From: Pseudomonas fluorescens
Lineage (GTDB): Bacteria; Pseudomonadota; Gammaproteobacteria; Pseudomonadales; Pseudomonadaceae
Length of the DNA: 64,000 nucleotides
NCBI RefSeq assembly: GCF_001623525.1
Contig: NZ_CP015225.1
Span: forward strand, 4,786,501 to 4,850,500
Direction: 5' to 3'
Positions 1-6,423 of this stretch are shown one piece after another; the stretch's first letter is position 1; each line of letters opens with the position of its first letter. The notes beneath the pieces were generated by a model that worked only from the letters and a program-made list of their open reading frames with translations, was not told the origin of the DNA and did no database searches. Both the position numbers and the translations under genes were made by a program.

Positions 1-1
1 C

Positions 2-505
2 CTGCTGCCCCAGAGCCGCAACCTGCCGGACGTGAAAATGACCGACCAGGACGGCCAGCCCGTGGCGATGGACGGGTTGAAAGACAAATGGAGCCTGCTG
101 TTCTTCGGCTACACCTTCTGCCCGGACATCTGCCCGACCACCCTCGCCCAACTGCGCCAGATCAAAAGCGAGTTGCCGAAAGAGGCTGTGGATAAGTTGC
201 AGATCGTACTGGTCAGCGTCGACCCGAACCGCGACACGCCCAAGCAGCTGAAGCAGTATCTGGGGTACTTTGATCCGCAGTTCATTGGGCTGACGGCTTC
301 GTCGGTTGAAGACCTGCAAAAACTGGCGAATGCGGTGAGCATTCCGTTTATTCCGGCGGATACCAGTAAACCTAACTACACGGTTGATCACAGCGGCAAC
401 CTGGCGGTGATTGGGCCGGACGGTACTCAGCGTGGGTTTATTCGTGCGCCGTTGAATAATCAGAAGCTGGTGGCGCAGTTGCCGGAAATGCTGAAGCGCA
501 AATAA
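2..505 (+). CDS. SCO1/SenC family copper chaperone (3' part)
   Basis: SCO proteins are membrane-anchored, thioredoxin-fold copper chaperones that help build the CuA centre of cytochrome c oxidase on the periplasmic side. The frame is open from the window edge, so the N-terminus (membrane anchor) lies outside. Visible are the copper-binding CxxxC in FCPDICPTT, the following helix, VDPNRDTP, and a conserved His in the VDHSG stretch near the C-terminus, which is the third copper ligand of the family. The end is intact. No oxidase assembly gene follows; the next 450 bases carry only REP copies. Family assignment is firm; which SCO paralogue this is cannot be decided from the fragment. Confidence 0.93.
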   Translation: MLPQSRNLPDVKMTDQDGQPVAMDGLKDKWSLLFFGYTFCPDICPTTLAQLRQIKSELPKEAVDKLQIVLVSVDPNRDTPKQLKQYLGYFDPQFIGLTASSVEDLQKLANAVSIPFIPADTSKPNYTVDHSGNLAVIGPDGTQRGFIRAPLNNQKLVAQLPEMLKRK

Positions 506-584
506 CCTCCGAGGGGCACACCGCTCAGCTAAGCCATCCCGATTCCTTGTGGTGAGGAAGTCCCTTGTGGCAATGAAATCCATT

Positions 585-626
585 GTGGCGAGGGAGCTTG
601 CTCCCGCTGGGCTGCGCAGCAGCCCC
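585..626 (+). repeat. REP element (plus orientation, unpaired)
   Basis: Copy of the dispersed palindrome starting GTGGCGAGGGAGCTTGC, followed at 609-626 by a second short hairpin (GGGCTGC / GCAGCCC). Unlike most copies in this window it has no inverted partner within 130 bases. The partial stretch at 541-580 (CCTTGTGG... twice) looks like decayed REP sequence. Confidence 0.85.
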
Positions 627-732
627 CGAAAAGCTGAACACGATCAACATGGCACAACGCGATGACTGGCCTCCAGCCCCCAATCTCTCTGTGGGAGCTG
701 GTGAACACAGTATCTGCAACAGCCCCCAATCC

Positions 733-758
733 CTGTGGGAGCGAGCTTGCTCGCGATG
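733..758 (+). repeat. REP variant (GAGCGAGCTTGCTCGC type)
   Basis: A related but distinct palindrome with core GCGAGCTTGCTCGC, a second REP subfamily of fluorescent pseudomonads. A fragment of the same subfamily occurs at 35413-35431. The surrounding 506-856 stretch contains no credible gene. Confidence 0.75.
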
Positions 759-856
759 AAATCGACACGGTTCCAGACCAAAACAAGTCACCCGCATCGT
801 CGACAAACCCTGCTCCTACAGACCCCACCTACACCCCACCACCAACCCACGCATCC

Positions 857-906
857 TTGCGCCTTTGCCTACAACTACGCCAGAATCCGCCCGCTTGTGC
901 GCCTTG
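857..906 (+). repeat. 50-base element shared with 9614-9667
   Basis: This stretch (core CCTACAACTACGCCAGAATCC) recurs at 9617-9667 with roughly 42 of 50 positions identical by eye. Here it lies just upstream of the structured leader of the DUF6124 gene; the other copy lies upstream of a DUF1963 gene. Being non-coding, conserved and upstream in both places, it may be a shared promoter or regulatory segment, but no clear -35/-10 pair is visible. Confidence 0.55.
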
Positions 907-920
907 TCCCGGGGTTCTAT

Positions 921-1151
921 TGTTTTCCTGCCACTGCCCATCAGTGGTCGGGTTTAGTAGCCCGGTTAAGGATACGGTCGCATGAGTCTCATCAGTCGGG
1001 CATTGCCCGCACTCGATGGTGGCTGTGCGCATGGCGCCTTCGGGCGCGCCGGGTTTTCCGTTGTCCTACCGGTCTACTAACTTGCGCACAGCTGCCTCCC
1101 TTTCGTTTAGTAGCGAGACGGTAGCGGCCTACTAACAAAGGAAACGTGAAA
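921..1151 (+). promoter_or_regulatory. Structured leader of the DUF6124 gene
   Basis: Several hairpins are readable: CCACTG/CAGTGG (931-947), CGGGC/GCCCG (997-1009) and a UUCG-capped stem GCGCC/GGCGC (1034-1047). The heptamer TTAGTAG occurs at 954-960 and 1107-1113, and its complement CTACTAA at 1074-1080 and 1129-1135, so two long-range closures are possible (954 with 1074, 1107 with 1129), or alternative pairings between modules. A 32-codon ORF occupies 982-1080. The layout suggests a leader coupling translation or RNA folding to expression of the downstream gene; this is inference. Confidence 0.6.
982..1080 (+). CDS. Small upstream ORF in DUF6124 leader (32 aa)
   Basis: ATG at 982 opens a 32-residue reading frame that ends with TAC-TAA at 1078-1080, exactly inside the CTACTAA heptamer that can pair with TTAGTAG at 954-960. 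The peptide begins MSLISRALPALDGG and contains GCAHGAFGRAG, the codons of which also form a UUCG tetraloop hairpin. No strong ribosome-binding site is visible (GGTTAAGGA at 964-972 is the nearest purine-rich stretch, ending 9 bases upstream). Reading on past the stop, the frame stays open until TAG at 1108. No function is known to me. Confidence 0.45.
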   Translation: MSLISRALPALDGGCAHGAFGRAGFSVVLPVY

Positions 1152-1514
1152 ATGTTCAAAGCAACTCCAAATCCCCCAGATGCAGACCCCACCCCGCAAT
1201 CCGCAAAATCCAAAGCCAAGCAGCAAGACGAAACCACCAAACGCGTGCTCGATCACTACCTGCTGCCGAAATCTGAAAAATCTAAAGATGAACCAAAACC
1301 GGGCCAGCTATTCACCGTCGTGAAAGGCCTCGATAACGAATGCTTGCTCGCCAACCTCAGTGAGACGCTGGCTTCGGCTGATGCGATGGTGAGTGATCTG
1401 GCGTTCGACCTGAAAGGCTCGCGGCGTCATTTGGCGCTGGGGATTCAGCAGTTGATTGAGCTGAGCTCGTTGTTGGCGAATCAGGTATTGGATAATGTGG
1501 AGCCGGGGCGGTAG
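1152..1514 (+). CDS. DUF6124 family protein
   Basis: A 120-residue soluble protein beginning MFKATPNPP, the start typical of a Pseudomonas family annotated DUF6124 (related to DUF3077), of unknown function. The first 50 residues are polar and probably disordered (PNPPDADPTPQSAKSKAKQQDETTKR). The rest is helical with NLSETLASADAMVSDLAFDL and a hydrophobic amphipathic end (QLIELSSLLANQVLD). I choose ATG 1152 over GTG 1146 because AAAGGAA at 1137-1143 is better spaced for it and the family begins there. The gene follows a structured leader with a small ORF and is closed by a terminator. Family members are usually found in several copies per genome. Confidence 0.8.
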   Translation: MFKATPNPPDADPTPQSAKSKAKQQDETTKRVLDHYLLPKSEKSKDEPKPGQLFTVVKGLDNECLLANLSETLASADAMVSDLAFDLKGSRRHLALGIQQLIELSSLLANQVLDNVEPGR

Positions 1515-1533
1515 GTAGGCTGTTCCCAACGGA

Positions 1534-1560
1534 AAAACCCGGCGTTCTGCGTCGGGTTTT
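1534..1560 (+). terminator. Rho-independent terminator of the DUF6124 gene
   Basis: AAAACCCG at 1534-1541 pairs with CGGGTTTT at 1553-1560; a few more pairs extend the stem to a TTCTG loop. It ends in a T run and sits 19 bases after the stop. Confidence 0.8.
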
Positions 1561-1719
1561 AGTGCGTTCATCCATAGACGTGAACGAGTTCTCTCTAAAC
1601 AAGAACTCTTCCAACAACAATCGCTCCTCACCTTCCACACAGCCCTTTTAGCGAAAGGCTGAAAACGGCCAGAAGACCTATGGAACTTGGGGCAGTTTAT
1701 TTCTGATTTTGCAGCGGGT

Positions 1720-2235
1720 ATGACAGACACCGATTTTTTTGGACACCTTTCGAGAAACAATGTGGCGATTCGACGGTTCAGAATCGGAGATGAGATTGCG
1801 TTGTTCCACGTCTTTTACTCTGCCATTCACGATATTGCGTCAAGAGATTACACCCACGATCAAATCGAAGCCTGGGCTCCTGCTGATCTTGATCCAGAGC
1901 TCTGGGCGAATCATCTTCGAGATCTCCGTCCGTTCGTGGCTGAGATCGACGGCGAAATAGTAGGCTACGCCGACATTCAACCGAACGGTTACATCGACCA
2001 TTTTTTTGTGTCGGGTAATCATCCCCGGCGGGGAATAGGTTCTTTATTAATGAATCGCATTCATGAAGAAGCCAAGTTGCTTGGAATCAGCGAGCTTACT
2101 TCTCATGTCAGCAAAACGGCTGAACCATTCTTTGTATTGCACGGTTTTTATGTCGTAGAGCGAGGATTTCCGATCCGTCGGGGTGTAACGCTTCAGAATG
2201 CGTTGATGCAGAAAAGCCTGAAATGCGGCATATGA
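1720..2235 (+). CDS. GNAT family N-acetyltransferase
   Basis: A 171-residue acetyltransferase that would transfer acetyl from acetyl-CoA to an amine. Motif A is plain: HPRRGIGSLLM (Q/R-x-x-G-x-G/A pyrophosphate loop), preceded by the strand YIDHFFVSG and by IRRFRIGDEIALFHVF, the usual N-terminal strand-helix. The C-terminal part (FFVLHGFYVVERGFPIRRGV) is the typical motif B region. The frame is open upstream to a TTG at 1687, but ATG 1720 gives the common family length. Stand-alone gene; GC is lower than the core genes and neighbours are accessory, so horizontal acquisition is plausible. Substrate unknown. Confidence 0.85.
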   Translation: MTDTDFFGHLSRNNVAIRRFRIGDEIALFHVFYSAIHDIASRDYTHDQIEAWAPADLDPELWANHLRDLRPFVAEIDGEIVGYADIQPNGYIDHFFVSGNHPRRGIGSLLMNRIHEEAKLLGISELTSHVSKTAEPFFVLHGFYVVERGFPIRRGVTLQNALMQKSLKCGI

Positions 2236-2376
2236 ATATTCGGTAGAGGGGCAAGTGGCCGCTTTATTTCTGATACACGTGGGATGCAATTTCGCAAACA
2301 GCACTTTGGGTGAGTCACATTCACTGGAAACTGGATGTCAGCATCACTGGAATACACACCCGCCGTCAGGCAAAGG

Positions 2377-3027
2377 TTAGCGGATAGCCAGGCAGGATGC
2401 ACCGACCACTGTCGCTCGGCGTAACTGCGACATGACGTTCCCCGCCGTAATCACCGCCGTAGGCAACATTGGGCAACTGCTCGCGGCCAGCGCCTCTGCG
2501 ACCCAGGTATTGCAGGTATAAAACAGCGAATAGCTACCCTCGGCCTGATAGAACCGGCTCTCTCCATACAGCCCAGGCCCGAGCACCACCAAGGTGCCCG
2601 TCGCTGAGTGGGTGAAGGTCCCGGCCACGAACGCGAGCAGTCGTTGGTAGCCGTCCTCCGTCACCCGCACTTCGATGACCTCGCTTGCGGCGAAACGCCG
2701 CCTGGGGTCCCCGTCAATCTTGACCGCATGCAGCACGGTTGCCGTCGACCCGAACAAGGCTCGCAGGGCGAGGCTCGAGGTGGCCTGTGGGGCTCGGTAA
2801 AAATCCTCGTCCCCCCAACCGAACTCAACGAAGTCGCCGTCGCTGAACGCTTCGGCCAGTGCGGGAAGCACCTGAAGTAGATCGGGGCGCGCAATGACTA
2901 ACCCGGTATGCAGGCCATGATTCACTACATAGAAGGACCGCCAATCGCCACCCTCGCCCCTCGGCGGGTCCGACGCGGCAGCGCAGCCGAACAGCGTGAG
3001 GACCAGGGTCAGCACTACAATGCGCAT
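2377..3027 (-). CDS. DUF2459 (TIGR02117) family lipoprotein
   Basis: A 216-residue exported protein. The N-terminus is a lipoprotein signal (MRIVVLTLVLTLFGCAAAS, lipobox LFGC), followed by the family hallmark YVVNHGLHTGLVI and FVEFGWGDEDFYR, then a C-terminal block YTCNTWVAEAL with a conserved Cys. The family (DUF2459) is related in look to NlpC/P60-like or papain-like folds with Cys/His, but its activity is not established. ATG 3027 is preferred over TTG 3033. Transcribed toward the acetyltransferase gene, with a 141-base gene-free gap between the two stops. Confidence 0.85.
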   Translation of the reverse strand: MRIVVLTLVLTLFGCAAASDPPRGEGGDWRSFYVVNHGLHTGLVIARPDLLQVLPALAEAFSDGDFVEFGWGDEDFYRAPQATSSLALRALFGSTATVLHAVKIDGDPRRRFAASEVIEVRVTEDGYQRLLAFVAGTFTHSATGTLVVLGPGLYGESRFYQAEGSYSLFYTCNTWVAEALAASSCPMLPTAVITAGNVMSQLRRATVVGASCLAIR

Positions 3028-3140
3028 ACACAAGGGCTTGGAGGCTCGCTAACGAAACGTAGGAAAACCCAGCGGGGTTGGCGCTGTATCTCGGCCAGAA
3101 GCAACTATGGCGCTTAGACATTCAAAGCAGCAGACAGATA

Positions 3141-3180
3141 AGGGGACGGATTTATTTTAAAATCACACAGTCTGCTCCCT
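3141..3180. repeat. GGGGACGG/ATTTATTTT palindromic element (copy 1)
   Basis: Imperfect palindrome AGGGGACGGATTTATTTT ... GTCTGCTCCCT. One of five related elements (also 5881, 9564, 10475, 11083) that each touch the 3' end of a small accessory gene; here it abuts the stop of the minus-strand gene ending at 3180 and may terminate it. Confidence 0.6.
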
Positions 3181-3752
3181 TATCCACCAACCGGACGACA
3201 GTCAGAGGATGGCAGGCAGTAGAGCAACTCCCCCGTCATGTAATCAAACCAATAGACGGATCTATCGAAATCGACTGCTTCGATATAGTCGGACAATAAT
3301 CTAAAACCCTCGGAAAATATCTCCGCGCCAGACACTTGCCAGATTATGTCACCATCAATGGAGAGGCTAGTAATCTCCAGCTCACCGTGTGAGAGGAGAA
3401 CTCGATGCTGATTTTCCCAGTAGATACCAAAGCAAGTCGCAGTATCGACCTTAGCGGTCCACAGAATCTGATCGGGATGCTCTAGCGACAAGCAGGCTAC
3501 TCGGTCGCCGACTGCTATATAGAGCTTGTCATCGACCGCTGTCGCCGAATGCTCATGGATTGCGGTGCAGCCGCCTCCGGCACCTATCACTAGGATATTT
3601 TCACCATTCTGTTTCACCCCATGGACTGACGTGATCGACCCGTCCGTAAGGAGCAACTGGTGCGCATAGGCGTGCGTGTTGTCCGTGGATTTAAACGAGT
3701 ACGTCGGCTCGTCAATGATCGTGATGAGCCCATATGGGGTTTGGATGTCCAT
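3180..3752 (-). CDS. Conserved hypothetical protein (beta-rich, orphan)
   Basis: A 190-residue soluble protein with no signal peptide or membrane segment. Composition is rich in beta-forming and aromatic residues (SFKSTDNTHAYAHQLLLTDGS, DDKLYIAVGDRVACLSL, EITSLSIDGDIIWQVSG, VYWFDYMTGELLYCL), reminiscent of repeated propeller-like blades but too short for a full propeller. I do not recognise a characterised family. Proteins of this size and look occur as stand-alone members of immunity-type families around polymorphic toxins, but no toxin gene is adjacent. The stop overlaps a palindromic element. GC is below that of the core genes. Confidence 0.7.
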   Translation of the reverse strand: MDIQTPYGLITIIDEPTYSFKSTDNTHAYAHQLLLTDGSITSVHGVKQNGENILVIGAGGGCTAIHEHSATAVDDKLYIAVGDRVACLSLEHPDQILWTAKVDTATCFGIYWENQHRVLLSHGELEITSLSIDGDIIWQVSGAEIFSEGFRLLSDYIEAVDFDRSVYWFDYMTGELLYCLPSSDCRPVGG

Positions 3753-4193
3753 CGGATTGCTGTTTTCTGACCCGTTTGCGATCAGAGTATGCCTCAGGTT
3801 TCACCTCGGGACAGAACACCTGCTTCGAGCGCCGCCGTCCTGGTTGGGAGATTAGGGGCCATGAGGCATCGCATCGCTGGCCTAAGGACATCCCTGAATC
3901 CTGATTATCTCGATGCACCAGGATGATCGTATTGACTGTTTTAGGGCTGCTTCGCACCCCAGCGGGGATAAATCCCCTCGCCACAGAGTTTTTGTGTGTC
4001 GACTGCTTGGCGTTCGGGGCTGCGGACCTTTTATAGCGCTTCGCACTCAAGCGGGAGCAAGCTCCCTCGCCACGGGGGTTCGAGCCGCTGTCGGGAGCCC
4101 GGGCCGCTTTTGTCCGTGGGTCTCATCACCCGCTGCGTGCCGGTTTATCCCGTCCGGCACGCGTGTCCATTTTCCTGGCCTTGGTTTGACCGC
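3753..4193. other. Gene-free stretch with two REP copies
   Basis: No supported gene. The 3762-3940 part has no recognisable coding signal on either strand. REP copies in minus orientation lie at 3961-3984 (degenerate, AGCGGGGATAAATCCCC) and 4050-4073 (canonical); they are tandem rather than inverted, unlike most pairs in the window. Confidence 0.7.
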
Positions 4194-5033
4194 TTAACTC
4201 AAAGACTCCGAAACCGGCGTAGTCCCCCGCCCAATCAACCGCCCCAACACCCCACTCTCATCAAACAACGCCCCCTTCGCCGCCGCCGCATCAGAATCCG
4301 CCAGCAACGCCGCCAACCCCGCCGGCAGCCCGACACTGATCAACACCGCCTCAAACTCAGCCTGCGGCAGGTTCTGATAAGCCACCGGCTTGCCGGTTTT
4401 CTGACTGATCAACGCAGCCAGCTCAGTCAAGGTGTAGCTGCTATCCCCCGCCAGTTCATAGACTTTGCCCGCCTGCCCTTCAGTGGTCAGCACCACCGCC
4501 GCGGCTTGGGCGTAGTCGGCACGGGGGGCGGAGCTGATTCGGCCCTCCCCGGCGCTGCCGAGCAGGACGCCATGTTCCACGGCGCTCGGTACGTTCGCCA
4601 GGTAGTTTTCGCTGTACCAGCCGTTGCGTAGTAATACGTGGGGCACGCCCGAGGCTTTCAAGGCGGCTTCGGTATCGCGATGTTCAGCGGCCAAGCCCAG
4701 GATGGAGGTGTCGGCGTGCAGGACGCTGGTGTAGGCCAGGAGCGTGACACCCGCGGCCTTGGCGGCATCGATCACGGCGCGGTGTTGGGCCGCGCGATTG
4801 CCCAGTTCATTGGAGGAGATCAACAGCAGTTTATCGACGCCTTTGAGCGCGGCAGTCAATGTGGCCGGTTGGTTGTAGTCGGCGGTGCGTACCACCACGC
4901 CCCGTGCGGCCAGGTCCTGGACTTTGCCGGGGTCTCTGACCAGGGCGACGATTTGCTCGGCTGGCACGCGTTCAAGCAAGGACTGGATAACGAGACGGCC
5001 CAGTTGGCCGGAGGCTCCGGTGATGGCGATCAT
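4194..5033 (-). CDS. NmrA/QorB-like NAD(P)H-dependent quinone oxidoreductase
   Basis: A 279-residue Rossmann-fold protein of the atypical SDR group. The cofactor loop ITGASGQLGRLV sits at the N-terminus, LVRDPGK follows the second strand, and YTSVLHAD, LLRNGWYSENYL and the C-terminal YELAGDSSYTLTELAALIS are typical of QorB (quinone oxidoreductase 2, usually about 286 residues). ATG 5033 is used because the longer frame adds 12 residues before the Rossmann strand and AAGG lies about 9 bases upstream of this ATG. It diverges from an HxlR-type repressor gene 87 bases away, the usual QorR/QorB-type arrangement, so redox or electrophile-responsive control is likely. Confidence 0.88.
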   Translation of the reverse strand: MIAITGASGQLGRLVIQSLLERVPAEQIVALVRDPGKVQDLAARGVVVRTADYNQPATLTAALKGVDKLLLISSNELGNRAAQHRAVIDAAKAAGVTLLAYTSVLHADTSILGLAAEHRDTEAALKASGVPHVLLRNGWYSENYLANVPSAVEHGVLLGSAGEGRISSAPRADYAQAAAVVLTTEGQAGKVYELAGDSSYTLTELAALISQKTGKPVAYQNLPQAEFEAVLISVGLPAGLAALLADSDAAAAKGALFDESGVLGRLIGRGTTPVSESLS

Positions 5034-5092
5034 GACAAATACCTTGATGGGAAAAGGACGAAAAGCCATCCTAGGGACCTAAGTAACTTTTT

Positions 5093-5118
5093 GTAAGTAC
5101 GTACATAAAGGTAAGTAC
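5093..5118. promoter_or_regulatory. Putative HxlR-type operator between qorB-like and hxlR-like genes
   Basis: Two direct copies of GTAAGTAC at 5093-5100 and 5111-5118, 18 bases apart, with the palindrome GTACGTAC at 5097-5104 inside the first. They lie between the divergent genes, overlapping the start region of the regulator gene, as expected for an autoregulated HxlR repressor. Confidence 0.5.
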
Positions 5119-5119
5119 C

Positions 5120-5530
5120 GTGGACACCACCACCGAAATTTCCGAACCGTTTAGCGCCGCTGTCCGACGTGGCGATGTGCAAAGCGCCGACTGCCCTTCT
5201 CGTGAAGTCCTCAAGCACATGACCAGCCGTTGGGGCGTGCTGGTGCTGGTCATGCTGCTGGGCGGGATGCACCGCTTCAGCGAACTGCGGCGCAAGATCG
5301 GCGGAGTCAGTGAGAAGATGCTGTCGCAGACGTTGCAGGAGCTGGAAGCGGATGGGTTGGTCGACCGCAAGTCGCTGCCGGTGGTGCCGCCGCATGTGGA
5401 GTACCGCTTGACGCCGTTGGGTCGGGAGGCGGCTGAGCATCTTGAGGTGATGGTGAATTGGATTGAGGAGAAGATCCCGCAGATTATGGCGGTGCGGCGG
5501 AGTCGGTTGGGGGATGGAACAGAGGAGTGA
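5120..5530 (+). CDS. HxlR family winged-helix transcriptional regulator
   Basis: A 136-residue single-domain regulator. The HxlR signature is clear: CPSREVLKHMTSRWGVLVLVMLLGG, then RFSELRRKIGGVSEKMLSQTLQELEADGLVDRK, the wing VPPHVEYRLTPLGREA, and a helical tail. The N-terminal Cys in DCPSREV sits where redox-sensing members (YodB, HypR, QorR) carry their reactive Cys. Only GTG 5120 gives a full-length protein; purine-rich AAAGGTAAG lies just upstream. Divergent from the QorB-like reductase and likely represses it and itself, responding to quinones or other electrophiles (inference from family and context). Confidence 0.88.
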   Translation: MDTTTEISEPFSAAVRRGDVQSADCPSREVLKHMTSRWGVLVLVMLLGGMHRFSELRRKIGGVSEKMLSQTLQELEADGLVDRKSLPVVPPHVEYRLTPLGREAAEHLEVMVNWIEEKIPQIMAVRRSRLGDGTEE

Positions 5531-5652
5531 TCGGGCCGGCTTCGGGAACGCTCAGTTGCTTGTGCTAATTGCAACTGACATTTCTGACAGTAGCGACGGA
5601 TGTTCGATGGGCATTAAATAATGCTTCCGAACCCACGAAAAGGAATCATCCA

Positions 5653-5868
5653 ATGGCTCAGTCATATCGGATCAAGCTACCCGAGCAAAAACTATCAAAA
5701 GGTGCCTCCCTCAAGGAAATCACTTTGGATAGCTCCATCAACCGAGGCGATCTGCTGAAATTTGAAGTTTTCCCCGAGTTCACCTACATCGTCACTCAGA
5801 AGACTTATGAGCTAAAACTGGACGATACCTACCGGGTTGAGCTTGAGACTGATCTCTATAAGCCTTGA
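5653..5868 (+). CDS. Small conserved hypothetical protein (71 aa)
   Basis: A 71-residue soluble protein beginning MAQSYRIKLPEQKLSKG, with the beta-rich pattern DLLKFEVFPEFTYIVTQKTYELKLDDTYRVELE. The start has a good ribosome-binding site (AAAAGGA at 5638-5644). A palindromic element follows the stop by 12 bases and probably acts as its terminator. I do not recognise the family. It stands alone between an HxlR gene and the bacteriocin-immunity pair, in locally AT-richer DNA. Confidence 0.6.
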   Translation: MAQSYRIKLPEQKLSKGASLKEITLDSSINRGDLLKFEVFPEFTYIVTQKTYELKLDDTYRVELETDLYKP

Positions 5869-5880
5869 AAACTGTGGAAG

Positions 5881-5918
5881 AGGGGACGGATATTTTCTTC
5901 AAAAAAAATCCGTCGCCT
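5881..5918. terminator. GGGGACGGAT palindrome (copy 2), likely bidirectional terminator
   Basis: AGGGGACGGAT at 5881-5891 pairs with ATCCGTCGCCT at 5908-5918 (one mismatch), loop rich in T and A. It lies between the convergent ends of the 71-residue ORF and the immunity-like gene. Confidence 0.65.
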
Positions 5919-5956
5919 TTCTCATGCTTTTCGTATTGCTCGCTTCCAGACTCCCT

Positions 5957-6370
5957 CTAGTGATTAGGGTCAGCACTTTTGATGCCATAAAGCTGCAGCT
6001 GATAATAAGTATAAAAACAGGAAACCGTTAAAAATGTAAAGACAGTTGGCAAATGGTTTGGGTGCATCCAGTAAATTAAATTTTTAACTAATAGGACTGC
6101 CGTTACGATAGTAGCTAGAATACTTATAGATTTCACAAGAAGTGTACAGGGCATATTATTTAATTTTCTTGATCGATAGCGTCGCTGCAGTCCTAGGGCT
6201 ACCAGCGATATGAACAGCGTGCCAATGATTGCTGCGAATGGGATGGCAATAATGTCATGCTCGACTGCATAAAAACCACCCTCAAAGTTTGAATATAAAT
6301 TGTAACCACCGATTATCGGGATAGCTGAGAGACTTGCCAGATACAATAACAGCGAATGCCGTATCTTCAT
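5957..6370 (-). CDS. Putative colicin M-type immunity protein (4-TM, PmiA-like)
   Basis: A 137-residue integral membrane protein with four predicted helices: about 6-23 (SLLLYLASLSAIPIIGG), 41-62 (IAIPFAAIIGTLFISLVALGL), 78-101 (LLVKSISILATIVTAVLLVKNLIYW) and 107-128 (TVFTFLTVSCFYTYYQL). It lies directly downstream of, and in the same direction as, a colicin M-like gene, with a good ribosome-binding site (AAGGAC). Established knowledge: Pseudomonas colicin M-type bacteriocins are paired with small inner-membrane immunity proteins of three to four helices. The function is inferred from topology, size and neighbour; sequence similarity to a known immunity protein was not tested. The gene appears intact although the bacteriocin is not. 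Confidence 0.68.
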   Translation of the reverse strand: MKIRHSLLLYLASLSAIPIIGGYNLYSNFEGGFYAVEHDIIAIPFAAIIGTLFISLVALGLQRRYRSRKLNNMPCTLLVKSISILATIVTAVLLVKNLIYWMHPNHLPTVFTFLTVSCFYTYYQLQLYGIKSADPNH

Positions 6371-6423
6371 ATTTTTGTCCTTGCGTCATGGCAGCATTGT
6401 TATCAATGCCGGGGCAACTCGGC

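Noticed and set aside
735..1240. Overlapping ORFs of 107, 129, 82 and 67 codons around the DUF6124 leader
   Set aside because: They run through REP and leader sequence in several frames; only the 32-codon ORF ending at the CTACTAA heptamer seems meaningful.
3712..4050. Minus-strand ORF of 112 codons next to the orphan beta-rich gene
   Set aside because: Its N-terminal part is REP sequence and the rest has no family look; no ribosome-binding site.
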